Positions 51,242 to 58,300 of a stretch of DNA of 64,000 bases are shown here, one piece after another. Source of the stretch: JBDTVS01 sp040007095 (lineage in GTDB: Bacteria; Acidobacteriota; Vicinamibacteria; Vicinamibacterales; CAVVIG01); the NCBI GenBank assembly GCA_040007095.1, contig JBDTVS010000015.1, positions 37,802 through 101,801 of the forward strand. Reading direction: 5' to 3'. Within the stretch, counting starts at the first letter, position 1; each line of letters starts with the position of its first letter. Position numbers and translations under genes: made by a program. Under the pieces are notes generated by a model. The model saw only the letters and a list, made by a program, of their open reading frames with translations, was not told where the DNA came from and did not search any database.

Positions 51242-52498
51242 ATGACTTCTGTTCTCGATCGCTTCCTCCGCTACGTCCGCTACGACACGCAGTCCGACGA
51301 GCGCTCCACGACCTATCCGAGCACGGCGAAGCAGCTCGTGCTGCTTCATGATCTCGCGCGGGAATTGCGCGAACTGGGGCTCGTCGACGCGGAGGTCGAC
51401 GCCTTCGGCTACACGACCGCGACCATCCCTGCGACTGTCGACAATTCCGAGATACCGACGATTGGCTTCATCGCCCACGTCGATACCTCGCCCGAACTCG
51501 GCGGCGCCGACGTGAGACCGATCGTGCACCACGCCTACGATGGACGGGATCTCGTGCTGCCCGACGAGCCGTCCATCGTCCTGCGGCTGTCGGACAATCC
51601 TGCCCTCGCGGAGCAGATGGGACACGACATCGTGACGGCATCGGGCACCACCCTGCTCGGGGCCGACAACAAGGCCGGGGTCGCCGAAATCGTGACGGCC
51701 GCCGAATATCTCCTCGCCCATCCGGACATCCCTCACGGCACCATCCGGATTGCGTTTACGCCCGACGAAGAAGTGGGCCGGGGCACCGCGCATTTCGACG
51801 TCGCGCGCTTCGGCGCCGACTACGCCTACACCATGGATGGCGGCGCCCGCGGAGAAGTGGAAAGCGAAAGCTTCTCGGCGGACGCGATGACCGTCACGTT
51901 CATCGGATTCAACACGCATCCCGGCTACGCGAAGGGGCGCATGGTCAACGCGATCAAGGTCGCCGGCGATTTCATCAACCGCCTGCCGTCTGATCGCCTG
52001 TCGCCGGAGACGACTGACGGCCATGACGGGTTCGTGCATCCTTACGTCGTGCAGGCCAGCGTTGAACGCACGTCGGTGAAGCTGCTCATCCGCGATTTCG
52101 AAACGGCCGGGCTGGCCGCGAAGGAAGCGCAAGTGGCGGCGCTCGCGCAGGAGGCCGCGAGCGTCTTCCCTGGCGCGCGGGTGGAGCTGTCGGTCGAAGA
52201 GTCGTATCGCAACATGCGGGAGATCCTCGCGCTCCACCAGGACGTCGTGGAATACGCGTGCGACGCCGTGCGCGAAGCGGGCCTCGAGGTCAGGGCGCGC
52301 CCGATTCGTGGAGGAACCGACGGGTCGAAGCTCTCGTTCATGGGCCTGCCGACGCCGAATATCTTCGCCGGCGAGCACAACTTCCACTCGCGCCTCGAGT
52401 GGGTGTCAGTCGAGGACATGGAAAAAGCCGTCGAAGTCATCGTGAACCTGGCTCGGATTTGGGCCACGAAGCGTGGCGATCCGCCAGGGCCTTCCTAG
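51242..52498 (+). CDS. pepT: peptidase T (tripeptide aminopeptidase)
   Basis: A 418-residue M20 zinc peptidase. It opens MTSVLDRFLRYVRYDTQSDE, a typical PepT start, and carries the zinc ligands in GFIAHVDTSPELGG, LLGADNKAGVAEIVTAAEYL, TPDEEVGRGTAHFD and GEHNFHSRLEW. It releases the N-terminal residue of tripeptides in the cytoplasm. The ATG at 51242 was preferred to an in-frame TTG at 51236. Confidence 0.95.
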   Translation: MTSVLDRFLRYVRYDTQSDERSTTYPSTAKQLVLLHDLARELRELGLVDAEVDAFGYTTATIPATVDNSEIPTIGFIAHVDTSPELGGADVRPIVHHAYDGRDLVLPDEPSIVLRLSDNPALAEQMGHDIVTASGTTLLGADNKAGVAEIVTAAEYLLAHPDIPHGTIRIAFTPDEEVGRGTAHFDVARFGADYAYTMDGGARGEVESESFSADAMTVTFIGFNTHPGYAKGRMVNAIKVAGDFINRLPSDRLSPETTDGHDGFVHPYVVQASVERTSVKLLIRDFETAGLAAKEAQVAALAQEAASVFPGARVELSVEESYRNMREILALHQDVVEYACDAVREAGLEVRARPIRGGTDGSKLSFMGLPTPNIFAGEHNFHSRLEWVSVEDMEKAVEVIVNLARIWATKRGDPPGPS

Positions 52499-52535
52499 TG
52501 GCCTGTTCTGCTGGTTTTTAGACTCCAAATGCAAC

Positions 52536-52599
52536 CACGAAAACACGAAGGCACGAAGGCACGAAGGCACGAAGGCACGAGGGCACGAGGGCACGAAAA
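52536..52599. repeat. octamer tandem array after pepT
   Basis: Eight units of CACGAAGG (variants CACGAAAA and CACGAGGG at the ends) run without interruption from 52536 to 52599. It lies 38 nt after the pepT stop and 165 nt before the signal peptidase start. Period 8 means each frame is open through it, which produces spurious reading frames. Confidence 0.85.
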
Positions 52600-52764
52600 A
52601 GAATCCATGTTTTGGCAGCCTCGACAACGGGATAGGTGTCAACAACTCAGCGGCAACGACGTATTACCTGTGGGGGCCATCATCATCATGCGGCAGAGCC
52701 GGCTTGGAGCCCCTACGCTGGCAAACAGTGCGACTATACTGATAAGAATGCGTGTATCAAGACG

Positions 52765-53643
52765 ATGACCGAACCATACGATCGGACGCTCGATCCCGCT
52801 CCATTCGACAGTCCCTCCGACCTGCCGGTCGTCGAGGCGATCGGCACAGGCGATACTGCGGAACAGCGGCAGGACAAGGCGCTCGACCCCGCGTCGCCGT
52901 CGGGGTCCGAGATGTCGAGAGCCGAGATGGCCGGATCCGGAATGGCCGGATCCGAAATGGCTGGATCCGAAATGGCTGGATCCGAAATGGCCGGATCCGG
53001 AATGGCCGGATCCGAAATGGCCAGTGAGACCGTCGTCGAACCGTCCGCGGTGCCGGTCCTCGAGACCGCGATGGTGCTGGGACCCCGGGCCGTGCCGGTG
53101 CCTGCCGAACCGTGGTCCGATCGTTGGGCTCGCGCCGGTCTGGAAGTCGTATCGGGTGTGCAGACGCTGGTCTCGGCGGCCGTGTACGCGACGCTGATTG
53201 TCACCTTCGGGTTTCAGGTCGCGCGCGTCGACGGCCAGAGCATGGCGCCGACGTTGGAGGATCACGACCGCCTGATCGTGAACAAGCTGGTCTACGAAGT
53301 CGGCGAGCCGCGTCCCGGCGACATCGTGATGTTGTACTACCCGCTCAATCCCGAAAAGATGTTCGTCAAGCGCGTGATCGCCAAGGAGGGCGATACCGTG
53401 CGGATTGTGGACGGACGCGTCTCCGTGAACGATCAACCGTTGCACGACGACTACGTGGCCGCGGAGTTCAGGAGCCATGACGACTGGGGCCCCCAGGTCG
53501 TTCAGCAGGGTTACTACTTCGTCATGGGTGACCACCGCAACAACAGCTCCGACAGCCGGCATTGGGGTTTCGTCCCCAAGAAATATATCGTCGGCAAGGT
53601 CAAGGTCCGTTGGTGGCCAATTCAGGACGCGCGGATTTTTTGA
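52765..53643 (+). CDS. lepB: signal peptidase I with a repetitive N-terminal extension
   Basis: A 292-residue signal peptidase. The membrane helix is at about 132-150 (VQTLVSAAVYATLIVTFGF), catalytic Ser159 in RVDGQSMAPTLEDHDRLIVN and Lys202 in MFVKRVIAKEGD, followed by YYFVMGDHRNNSSDSRHWGF. It removes signal peptides at the outer face of the membrane. The first 120 residues are an acidic extension with a pentapeptide repeat (EMAGS/GMAGS, residues 54-86) that is absent from ordinary LepB. The PilZ-type gene follows with a 4-nt overlap if it starts at TTG 53640. Confidence 0.92.
   Translation: MTEPYDRTLDPAPFDSPSDLPVVEAIGTGDTAEQRQDKALDPASPSGSEMSRAEMAGSGMAGSEMAGSEMAGSEMAGSGMAGSEMASETVVEPSAVPVLETAMVLGPRAVPVPAEPWSDRWARAGLEVVSGVQTLVSAAVYATLIVTFGFQVARVDGQSMAPTLEDHDRLIVNKLVYEVGEPRPGDIVMLYYPLNPEKMFVKRVIAKEGDTVRIVDGRVSVNDQPLHDDYVAAEFRSHDDWGPQVVQQGYYFVMGDHRNNSSDSRHWGFVPKKYIVGKVKVRWWPIQDARIF
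52924..53022 (+). repeat. 15-nt tandem repeat inside lepB
   Basis: Six full units and one partial unit of GAAATGGCCGGATCC (with A/G and C/T variants) encode EMAGS or GMAGS pentapeptides. All changes between units are synonymous or Glu/Gly swaps, so the array is young and keeps the frame. Confidence 0.9.
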
Positions 53644-54299
53644 GCCGACCAACGGACTGTGCCGTGCTGATTGCGGCGGACCACCTCCTGCCGGCGCTCA
53701 AGCAGCAAACGCAAACACTCGAGGCCGAGATCGACCTGGTGGCCTTCGCCGATACGGACGTATTGCTGGCACTCGAGGCGATCGGCCGGCGGCGGCCGCG
53801 TCTCGTGGCGTTGGAGAAGGGCTTCGCCGACAGCTCGCGGGGGGCGGCGCTCATCAGGCGGCTCAAGGCCGACGCAAGGCTGGGAGAGGTGGAAATCCGT
53901 GTCGTCTCAGAGACGACACAGGCCGTGGCGGATCCAGGGCCCGCTCTGCCCGCAGGACGTGCGCCCGCCGGACCGATCGACTATCGCGGCACGCGCGGGG
54001 CGCCGCGCTACAAGGTGGCCGCCGGCGTCGCGGTCGATATCAACGGCAATGGGGCGACGGTCGTCGATCTCTCGACGGTCGGCGCGCAGGTCGTCTCAGC
54101 GACGATTCTCAAGCCGAATCAGCGGGTGCGCGTGACGCTGAGCGACGCGCAGATGCAGCTGCGCTGTCAGGCCGTCGTCGCCTGGGCATCATTCGAAATG
54201 CCGCCGGGGAGCGTCCCATGCTATCGCGCCGGGCTGCAATTCCTCGACGCGAACGCGGAGACCCTCGACGCCTTCCGCATTCGCCATCAGAGTCTGTAA
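53640..54299 (+). CDS. PilZ-domain protein with N-terminal receiver-like region
   Basis: About 219 residues if it starts at the TTG overlapping the lepB stop; GTG codons at 53613 and 53664 are also possible. Residues 8-100 resemble a degenerate receiver domain (AVLIAADHLLPALKQQTQ, FADTDVLLALEAIG). The C-terminal half is PilZ-like: RGTRGAPRYKVAAGVAVDIN, VVDLSTVGAQVVS, then CYRAGLQFLD. The classical RxxxR and DxSxxG c-di-GMP motifs are only partly kept (RGAPRYKV; DLSTVGAQ), so c-di-GMP binding is possible but not assured. Confidence 0.72.
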   Translation: MSRPTDCAVLIAADHLLPALKQQTQTLEAEIDLVAFADTDVLLALEAIGRRRPRLVALEKGFADSSRGAALIRRLKADARLGEVEIRVVSETTQAVADPGPALPAGRAPAGPIDYRGTRGAPRYKVAAGVAVDINGNGATVVDLSTVGAQVVSATILKPNQRVRVTLSDAQMQLRCQAVVAWASFEMPPGSVPCYRAGLQFLDANAETLDAFRIRHQSL

Positions 54300-54334
54300 A
54301 CGCAGTTCCGTCACGAACTCACCGAGACAAATTT

Positions 54335-54375
54335 CTGGAACGTCCCGATGATTATCGGTGGTCTCGGTGGCTACC
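54335..54375. repeat. partial TTEITE-type repeat, copy 3
   Basis: GATTATCGGTGGTCTCGGTG followed by GCTACC resembles the core of the repeats at 30885 and 49690, more degenerate. It follows the PilZ gene in the gap before the convergent purA. Confidence 0.4.
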
Positions 54376-54461
54376 GTCGTTCAGCGAGGCGACCGGTCAG
54401 AGCGGCAAGGGGACTCTCCCGATCTCGGCGTGCTCGGGGTTCGGAATTTCCTGAGACGAAT

Positions 54462-55766
54462 TCAGGCGTCCTGAAAGCTCGGCAAACGACAGCTGGCGAT
54501 GACGTCGTGCCGGAGAATCGTATCAGTGCGATCCGAGCCAGTGGAAATGATCGCCGCGGGTACACCCGAAACCTCCTCCAGGCGTGCCACATAGCGGCGT
54601 GCCGCGGCCGGCAGATCAGCCAGGCGGCGGGCCCCCTTTGTCGGCTCCGACCAGCCCGGCATCGACTCGTAGACCGGCTCGCACTGCGCGAGGCGCCAGA
54701 TGTCGGAGGGCAAATCGGTGAGGGTCTGATCGCCGCATCGGTACGACGTGCAGATTTCGACCGTGTCGAGGCCATCCAGCACATCGAGCTTCGTGAGCGC
54801 GAGGGCATCGAGACCGTTGATCCTGACGCTGTAGCGCATCGCCACGGCGTCGTACCAGCCGCAGCGGCGCGGACGGCCCGTCACGGCGCCGTATTCCTGG
54901 CCGCTCTCCCGCAGCCGATTGCCCGTTTCGCCGGTCAATTCTGTGGGCAGGGGCCCTTCGCCGACGCGCGTGGTATACGCTTTGGCGACGCCCAGCACGG
55001 CACCGATCGTTCGCGGCCCGACGCCAAGTCCCGTGAACACCCCGCCAATCGACGCATTGGAAGACGTCACGTAGGGGTAGGTGCCGTGATCGATGTCGAG
55101 CAACGTCCCTTGCGCCCCTTCGAACAGGATCGCCCGGCCCTGATGCATGGCCTCGCTGAGCATCAGTGAGACGTCCCGTACCCAGGGTCGGATCCGCTCG
55201 CCATAGCCGAGCGTCTGTTCGAGCACGGCATGCCAGTCCATCGCCGTGTCCCCAACCAGGCGATTGCGCGCATTCACGTTCTCGCGGATGCCGCGTTCGA
55301 GCGACTGCGGATCGGCGAGATCGCCGGCCCGTATGCCGCGGCGCGCCATCTTGTCTTCGTATGCCGGCCCGATCCCGCGCGAGGTCGTGCCGATCTTCCG
55401 CTCGCCGCGCCGCGCTTCGGACAGCAGGTCGAGATCCCGATGATACGGCAGGATGAGGTGCGCTTTGTCGCTGACCACGATCCGATCGCTGACGTCGACT
55501 CCGCTGGCCACCAACTCGTCAACCTCGGCAAGCAGCGCCTGCGGGTCGACGACGACGCCGTTGCCGATGACGCAGACGACGCCGGGGTGGAGGATGCCCG
55601 ACGGGATGAGCCGCAGGATGAACTTCTTTCCGGCGACATAGACCGTGTGACCGGCGTTGTGGCCGCCTTGATAGCGGGCCACGATTTCGAACTGCGGCGT
55701 CAGCAGATCGACGATCTTTCCTTTACCTTCATCGCCCCACTGGGCGCCCAACACAGCTAGGTTCAT
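54462..55766 (-). CDS. purA: adenylosuccinate synthetase
   Basis: A 434-residue protein of family length. Motifs are VLGAQWGDEGKGKIVDLL (GTP P-loop with catalytic Asp), RYQGGHNAGHTVYV, TTSRGIGPAYEDKMARRGIR, LFEGAQGTLLDIDHGTYPYV and RPRRCGWYDAVAMRYSVRIN. It joins IMP and aspartate using GTP in AMP synthesis. The ATG at 55766 is the family start. Confidence 0.96.
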   Translation of the reverse strand: MNLAVLGAQWGDEGKGKIVDLLTPQFEIVARYQGGHNAGHTVYVAGKKFILRLIPSGILHPGVVCVIGNGVVVDPQALLAEVDELVASGVDVSDRIVVSDKAHLILPYHRDLDLLSEARRGERKIGTTSRGIGPAYEDKMARRGIRAGDLADPQSLERGIRENVNARNRLVGDTAMDWHAVLEQTLGYGERIRPWVRDVSLMLSEAMHQGRAILFEGAQGTLLDIDHGTYPYVTSSNASIGGVFTGLGVGPRTIGAVLGVAKAYTTRVGEGPLPTELTGETGNRLRESGQEYGAVTGRPRRCGWYDAVAMRYSVRINGLDALALTKLDVLDGLDTVEICTSYRCGDQTLTDLPSDIWRLAQCEPVYESMPGWSEPTKGARRLADLPAAARRYVARLEEVSGVPAAIISTGSDRTDTILRHDVIASCRLPSFQDA

Positions 55767-55978
55767 CACCGAGCTAGATTCTACCTGTATTTTTCGATCG
55801 CGCTGCACCGTACGCGGCCAAGCTCGGCCAATCGGCGCGAAAGACCAGGCGCGGCCGGCGACGCGATGGGCGCGCAGCGCACGACGATCGGTCGCGCACC
55901 CGGCGAGTGAATCGCGACGGGATTGTCTGGAAACGCGGTCGGCACGCGAGTCAAGTGAAACATTTTTTCATTTTCAAA

Positions 55979-56007
55979 TTGACAAGGCGCGCGCCGCTTT
56001 CTAAGGT
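55979..56007 (+). promoter_or_regulatory. candidate promoter for the AAA ATPase gene
   Basis: A consensus TTGACA (55979-55984) and a weaker TAAGGT (56002-56007) are 17 nt apart, preceded by an AT-rich stretch (CATTTTTTCATTTTCAAA, 55960-55977) that could act as an UP element in otherwise GC-rich DNA. It is 54 nt from the ATG at 56061. Confidence 0.45.
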
Positions 56008-56060
56008 CTAGATCGGTCGCGAATGTTCGTCCGCGCATTCGGCGGCGGTGAGGAACGCGC

Positions 56061-57182
56061 ATGTTGACGCCTCGTTCGACTTTGATTCGACGCATCGTTT
56101 CGGCACTCGATGCGTCCCCGTCTCGCATCCCGGTGTTGGTCGGCGGCTGCGGCAGCGGTCGGACGACGCTGGTCCAGCAGATCCGCGATCGCGTCGGCCG
56201 CAGCGCCCAGACGCTGTCGATCAACGTCGAACGGACGGCGACGACGCCCGAGCGCTTTCGCAGCTCCCTGGCCGCGGCCTCGCCGGTGCCGATGGGCGAG
56301 ACGGCGGCGGGCGCGCGCGCCGCGTTCGACGCGACCCTCGACTTTTTCAGCAGCGCGCGTACCAGCGGCGGGGAGCCCCTCACCTTTCTTCTCGACGAGT
56401 TCCTGGAATTTCGAACCTTCGAGAGCTTCCCGGGCCTGCGTCGGGTGCTTCACGAGCTCATCGACGGCATCGCGCTCAGCGGCAACCGATTCGTCCTGTC
56501 GAGCCGGTACGTCGTACGGACCCTTCGGCTGCTGCGCGATCGATCCGCCCGTTTCGAAGTCATCCACATGCCCGGCCTCACCGTCGAAGACACGATCGAC
56601 ATCGTCAGCATGACGGCAGCTGCGGACGCCGCCGACGCCGAACACACCGCGCGGACCGTGCACGCGTTGGCCGACGGACGGCCGTCCTACGTGTGCGCGA
56701 TCGTCGACGAGCTGGCGGCGATGCGCATGCATCGCGGCGGCGACCCCGTGAGCGCGCTCACGGCGCTGCTGGTTCCGGACGGACGACTGTCGACGTTGTG
56801 CCGCTTCTGCTACGAGCTGCGCCTCCATCGCGCCCGTGGCTATGGCGCGCTCAAGGCGATCCTCGACATCCTGGCTGAGGAAGAGGGACTGACGCTCACC
56901 GAAATCTCGCAGCGACTCCGACGTACACCGGGCTCCACCAAGGACTACCTGTCGTGGCTCGAGGATGTCGATCTGGTGATGTCGCAGCTGAAGCGATATC
57001 GCTTCAGCGACCCGCTGCTGCGCGTCTGGGTCCGTCTCCATTGCGCGGCGGCAGCGCCCAGCGAGGACGACCTGGCCCGCGAGGTGCACCTCTACGCCCT
57101 GCCGCGTCTCCCCGCACAGGAACCCGCGCTCGTGCTGGCGTCAGCCGGCGGCGGCCCGTCGGGCATCATCGAGATCGACTAG
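56061..57182 (+). CDS. stand-alone AAA ATPase with C-terminal winged helix (archaeal-ATPase-like)
   Basis: A 373-residue protein. Walker A is VGGCGSGRTTL (about 28-37), Walker B LTFLLDEFLEF (Asp112, Glu113) and SGNRFVLSSRYVVRTLRLLR probably contains sensor 1. After about residue 265 a winged-helix-like region follows (LTEISQRLRRTPGSTKDYLS, then RFSDPLLRVWVRLHC), ending in an acidic tail. This order (STAND/AAA plus wHTH with FSDPLLRVW) resembles the archaeal-type ATPase (DUF234-like) families, whose role is mostly unknown. It has its own candidate promoter. No defence or mobile gene is adjacent. Confidence 0.72.
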   Translation: MLTPRSTLIRRIVSALDASPSRIPVLVGGCGSGRTTLVQQIRDRVGRSAQTLSINVERTATTPERFRSSLAAASPVPMGETAAGARAAFDATLDFFSSARTSGGEPLTFLLDEFLEFRTFESFPGLRRVLHELIDGIALSGNRFVLSSRYVVRTLRLLRDRSARFEVIHMPGLTVEDTIDIVSMTAAADAADAEHTARTVHALADGRPSYVCAIVDELAAMRMHRGGDPVSALTALLVPDGRLSTLCRFCYELRLHRARGYGALKAILDILAEEEGLTLTEISQRLRRTPGSTKDYLSWLEDVDLVMSQLKRYRFSDPLLRVWVRLHCAAAAPSEDDLAREVHLYALPRLPAQEPALVLASAGGGPSGIIEID

Positions 57183-57259
57183 AACGCTAAACATTTACCC
57201 ACGACCGGAATCGCGGTCCGCAAGTGGGCCGGCTTGAGCGGATACGTCGTCCTGCCGTC

Positions 57260-58204
57260 TCAGGTTTCGCGTCTCAGTTTCTCGAGCGCCAGCCGGGCCG
57301 CCTCTTGCTCGGCTTCTTTCTTGCTCGGCCCTTCCGCCGATGCGATGGCCTCACCCCGCACCACCACATCGACGTGAAACCGCTTGCGATGATCGGGTCC
57401 CGCCGTGCCGGCAAGCCGATACTCCGGCAGCGCCAGGTCCCGCGACTGCAGGAATTCCTGCAGCGACGACTTGTGGTCGTGGGCAGAGAGGCCGTACCGG
57501 CGGATGTCGTCGATGAGCGGGGCGAACTCGCGGGTGATGAAGGCGCGTGCGTGTTCGATACCGCCGTCGAGATAAATCGCCGCGATCAGCGCCTCGTAGC
57601 CGTCCGCGAGAAGCGCCTGCTTGCGGCGGCCGCCCGATTTCTCTTCGCCACGGCCCAGCAACAGGTGGCTTCCGAGCGCGAGCCGCTCAGCCTGGCGGGC
57701 CAGCGCCGCGGTCGAGACCAGGACCGCCTTCGTCTTCGATTTCTGTCCCTCGTCGAATGCCGGGAATTCGCGGTACAGCTGATCGGCGATGACGAAGCCG
57801 AGGACGGCGTCGCCGAGAAACTCGAGCGACTCGTTGTCGACCACCCCGCCGCTGACATCCTCGTGGGCTCGCGACGTATGCGTCATCGCGTGCTCGAGCA
57901 GTCCGACATCGCGGAAGCGATAGCCGATGGCCTGTTGAAGCCCGTGAAATTCGTCGCGCAGCCGTACCAGCTGTCCCTCGGGTAGCGCCGTCCGGTGGCT
58001 TTCGATGATCTGACGCGCGGTCTCGGCATCCTCGGCATTGACCGAAATGCGCACTTCGCTCAACGCGCTGACGGTCAGCGGAAATATCGAGTGCGGGACG
58101 TCGGACGCCAGCGCCGATGGAACACCGTGGGCTTCGAGCAGGCCGCGAACGACGCTGGCTTCGATGTCCGAGTGCGCACGAAAGATGACCACGAGAGGAG
58201 CCAC
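57260..58204 (-). CDS. rnc: ribonuclease III with an N-terminal DUF2007-like domain
   Basis: A 314-residue protein, about 85 longer than usual. Residues 1-75 (LVVIFRAHSDIEASVVRGLL, AETARQIIESHR) look like a DUF2007 putative signal-transducing domain. The RNase III domain follows: NESLEFLGDAVLGFVIADQL and the catalytic acids again in DGYEALIAAIYLDGG. A double-stranded RNA-binding domain ends it (DHKSSLQEFLQSRDLALPEY, KKEAEQEAARLALEKL). It processes rRNA and other duplex RNAs. The start is a GTG; an internal start after the DUF2007 part cannot be excluded, but the extension is conserved in style and in frame. Confidence 0.9.
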   Translation of the reverse strand: MAPLVVIFRAHSDIEASVVRGLLEAHGVPSALASDVPHSIFPLTVSALSEVRISVNAEDAETARQIIESHRTALPEGQLVRLRDEFHGLQQAIGYRFRDVGLLEHAMTHTSRAHEDVSGGVVDNESLEFLGDAVLGFVIADQLYREFPAFDEGQKSKTKAVLVSTAALARQAERLALGSHLLLGRGEEKSGGRRKQALLADGYEALIAAIYLDGGIEHARAFITREFAPLIDDIRRYGLSAHDHKSSLQEFLQSRDLALPEYRLAGTAGPDHRKRFHVDVVVRGEAIASAEGPSKKEAEQEAARLALEKLRRET

Positions 58205-58300
58205 GTTACCGGATCACGCCGGCGCGGCCGGACAGCGCCGGTCCGGCGTCTCGGAAGCGGGCGGCATCGCGAGTAGCCGTCAACCGATACAGGCCGGTAG

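Noticed and set aside
52536..52645. Octamer array as a CRISPR
   Set aside because: The units are contiguous 8-mers with no spacers and no cas genes are present.
52670..52690. His-tag-like CATCATCATCAT stretch upstream of lepB
   Set aside because: It lies in the non-coding region before the lepB start and is just a short triplet run.
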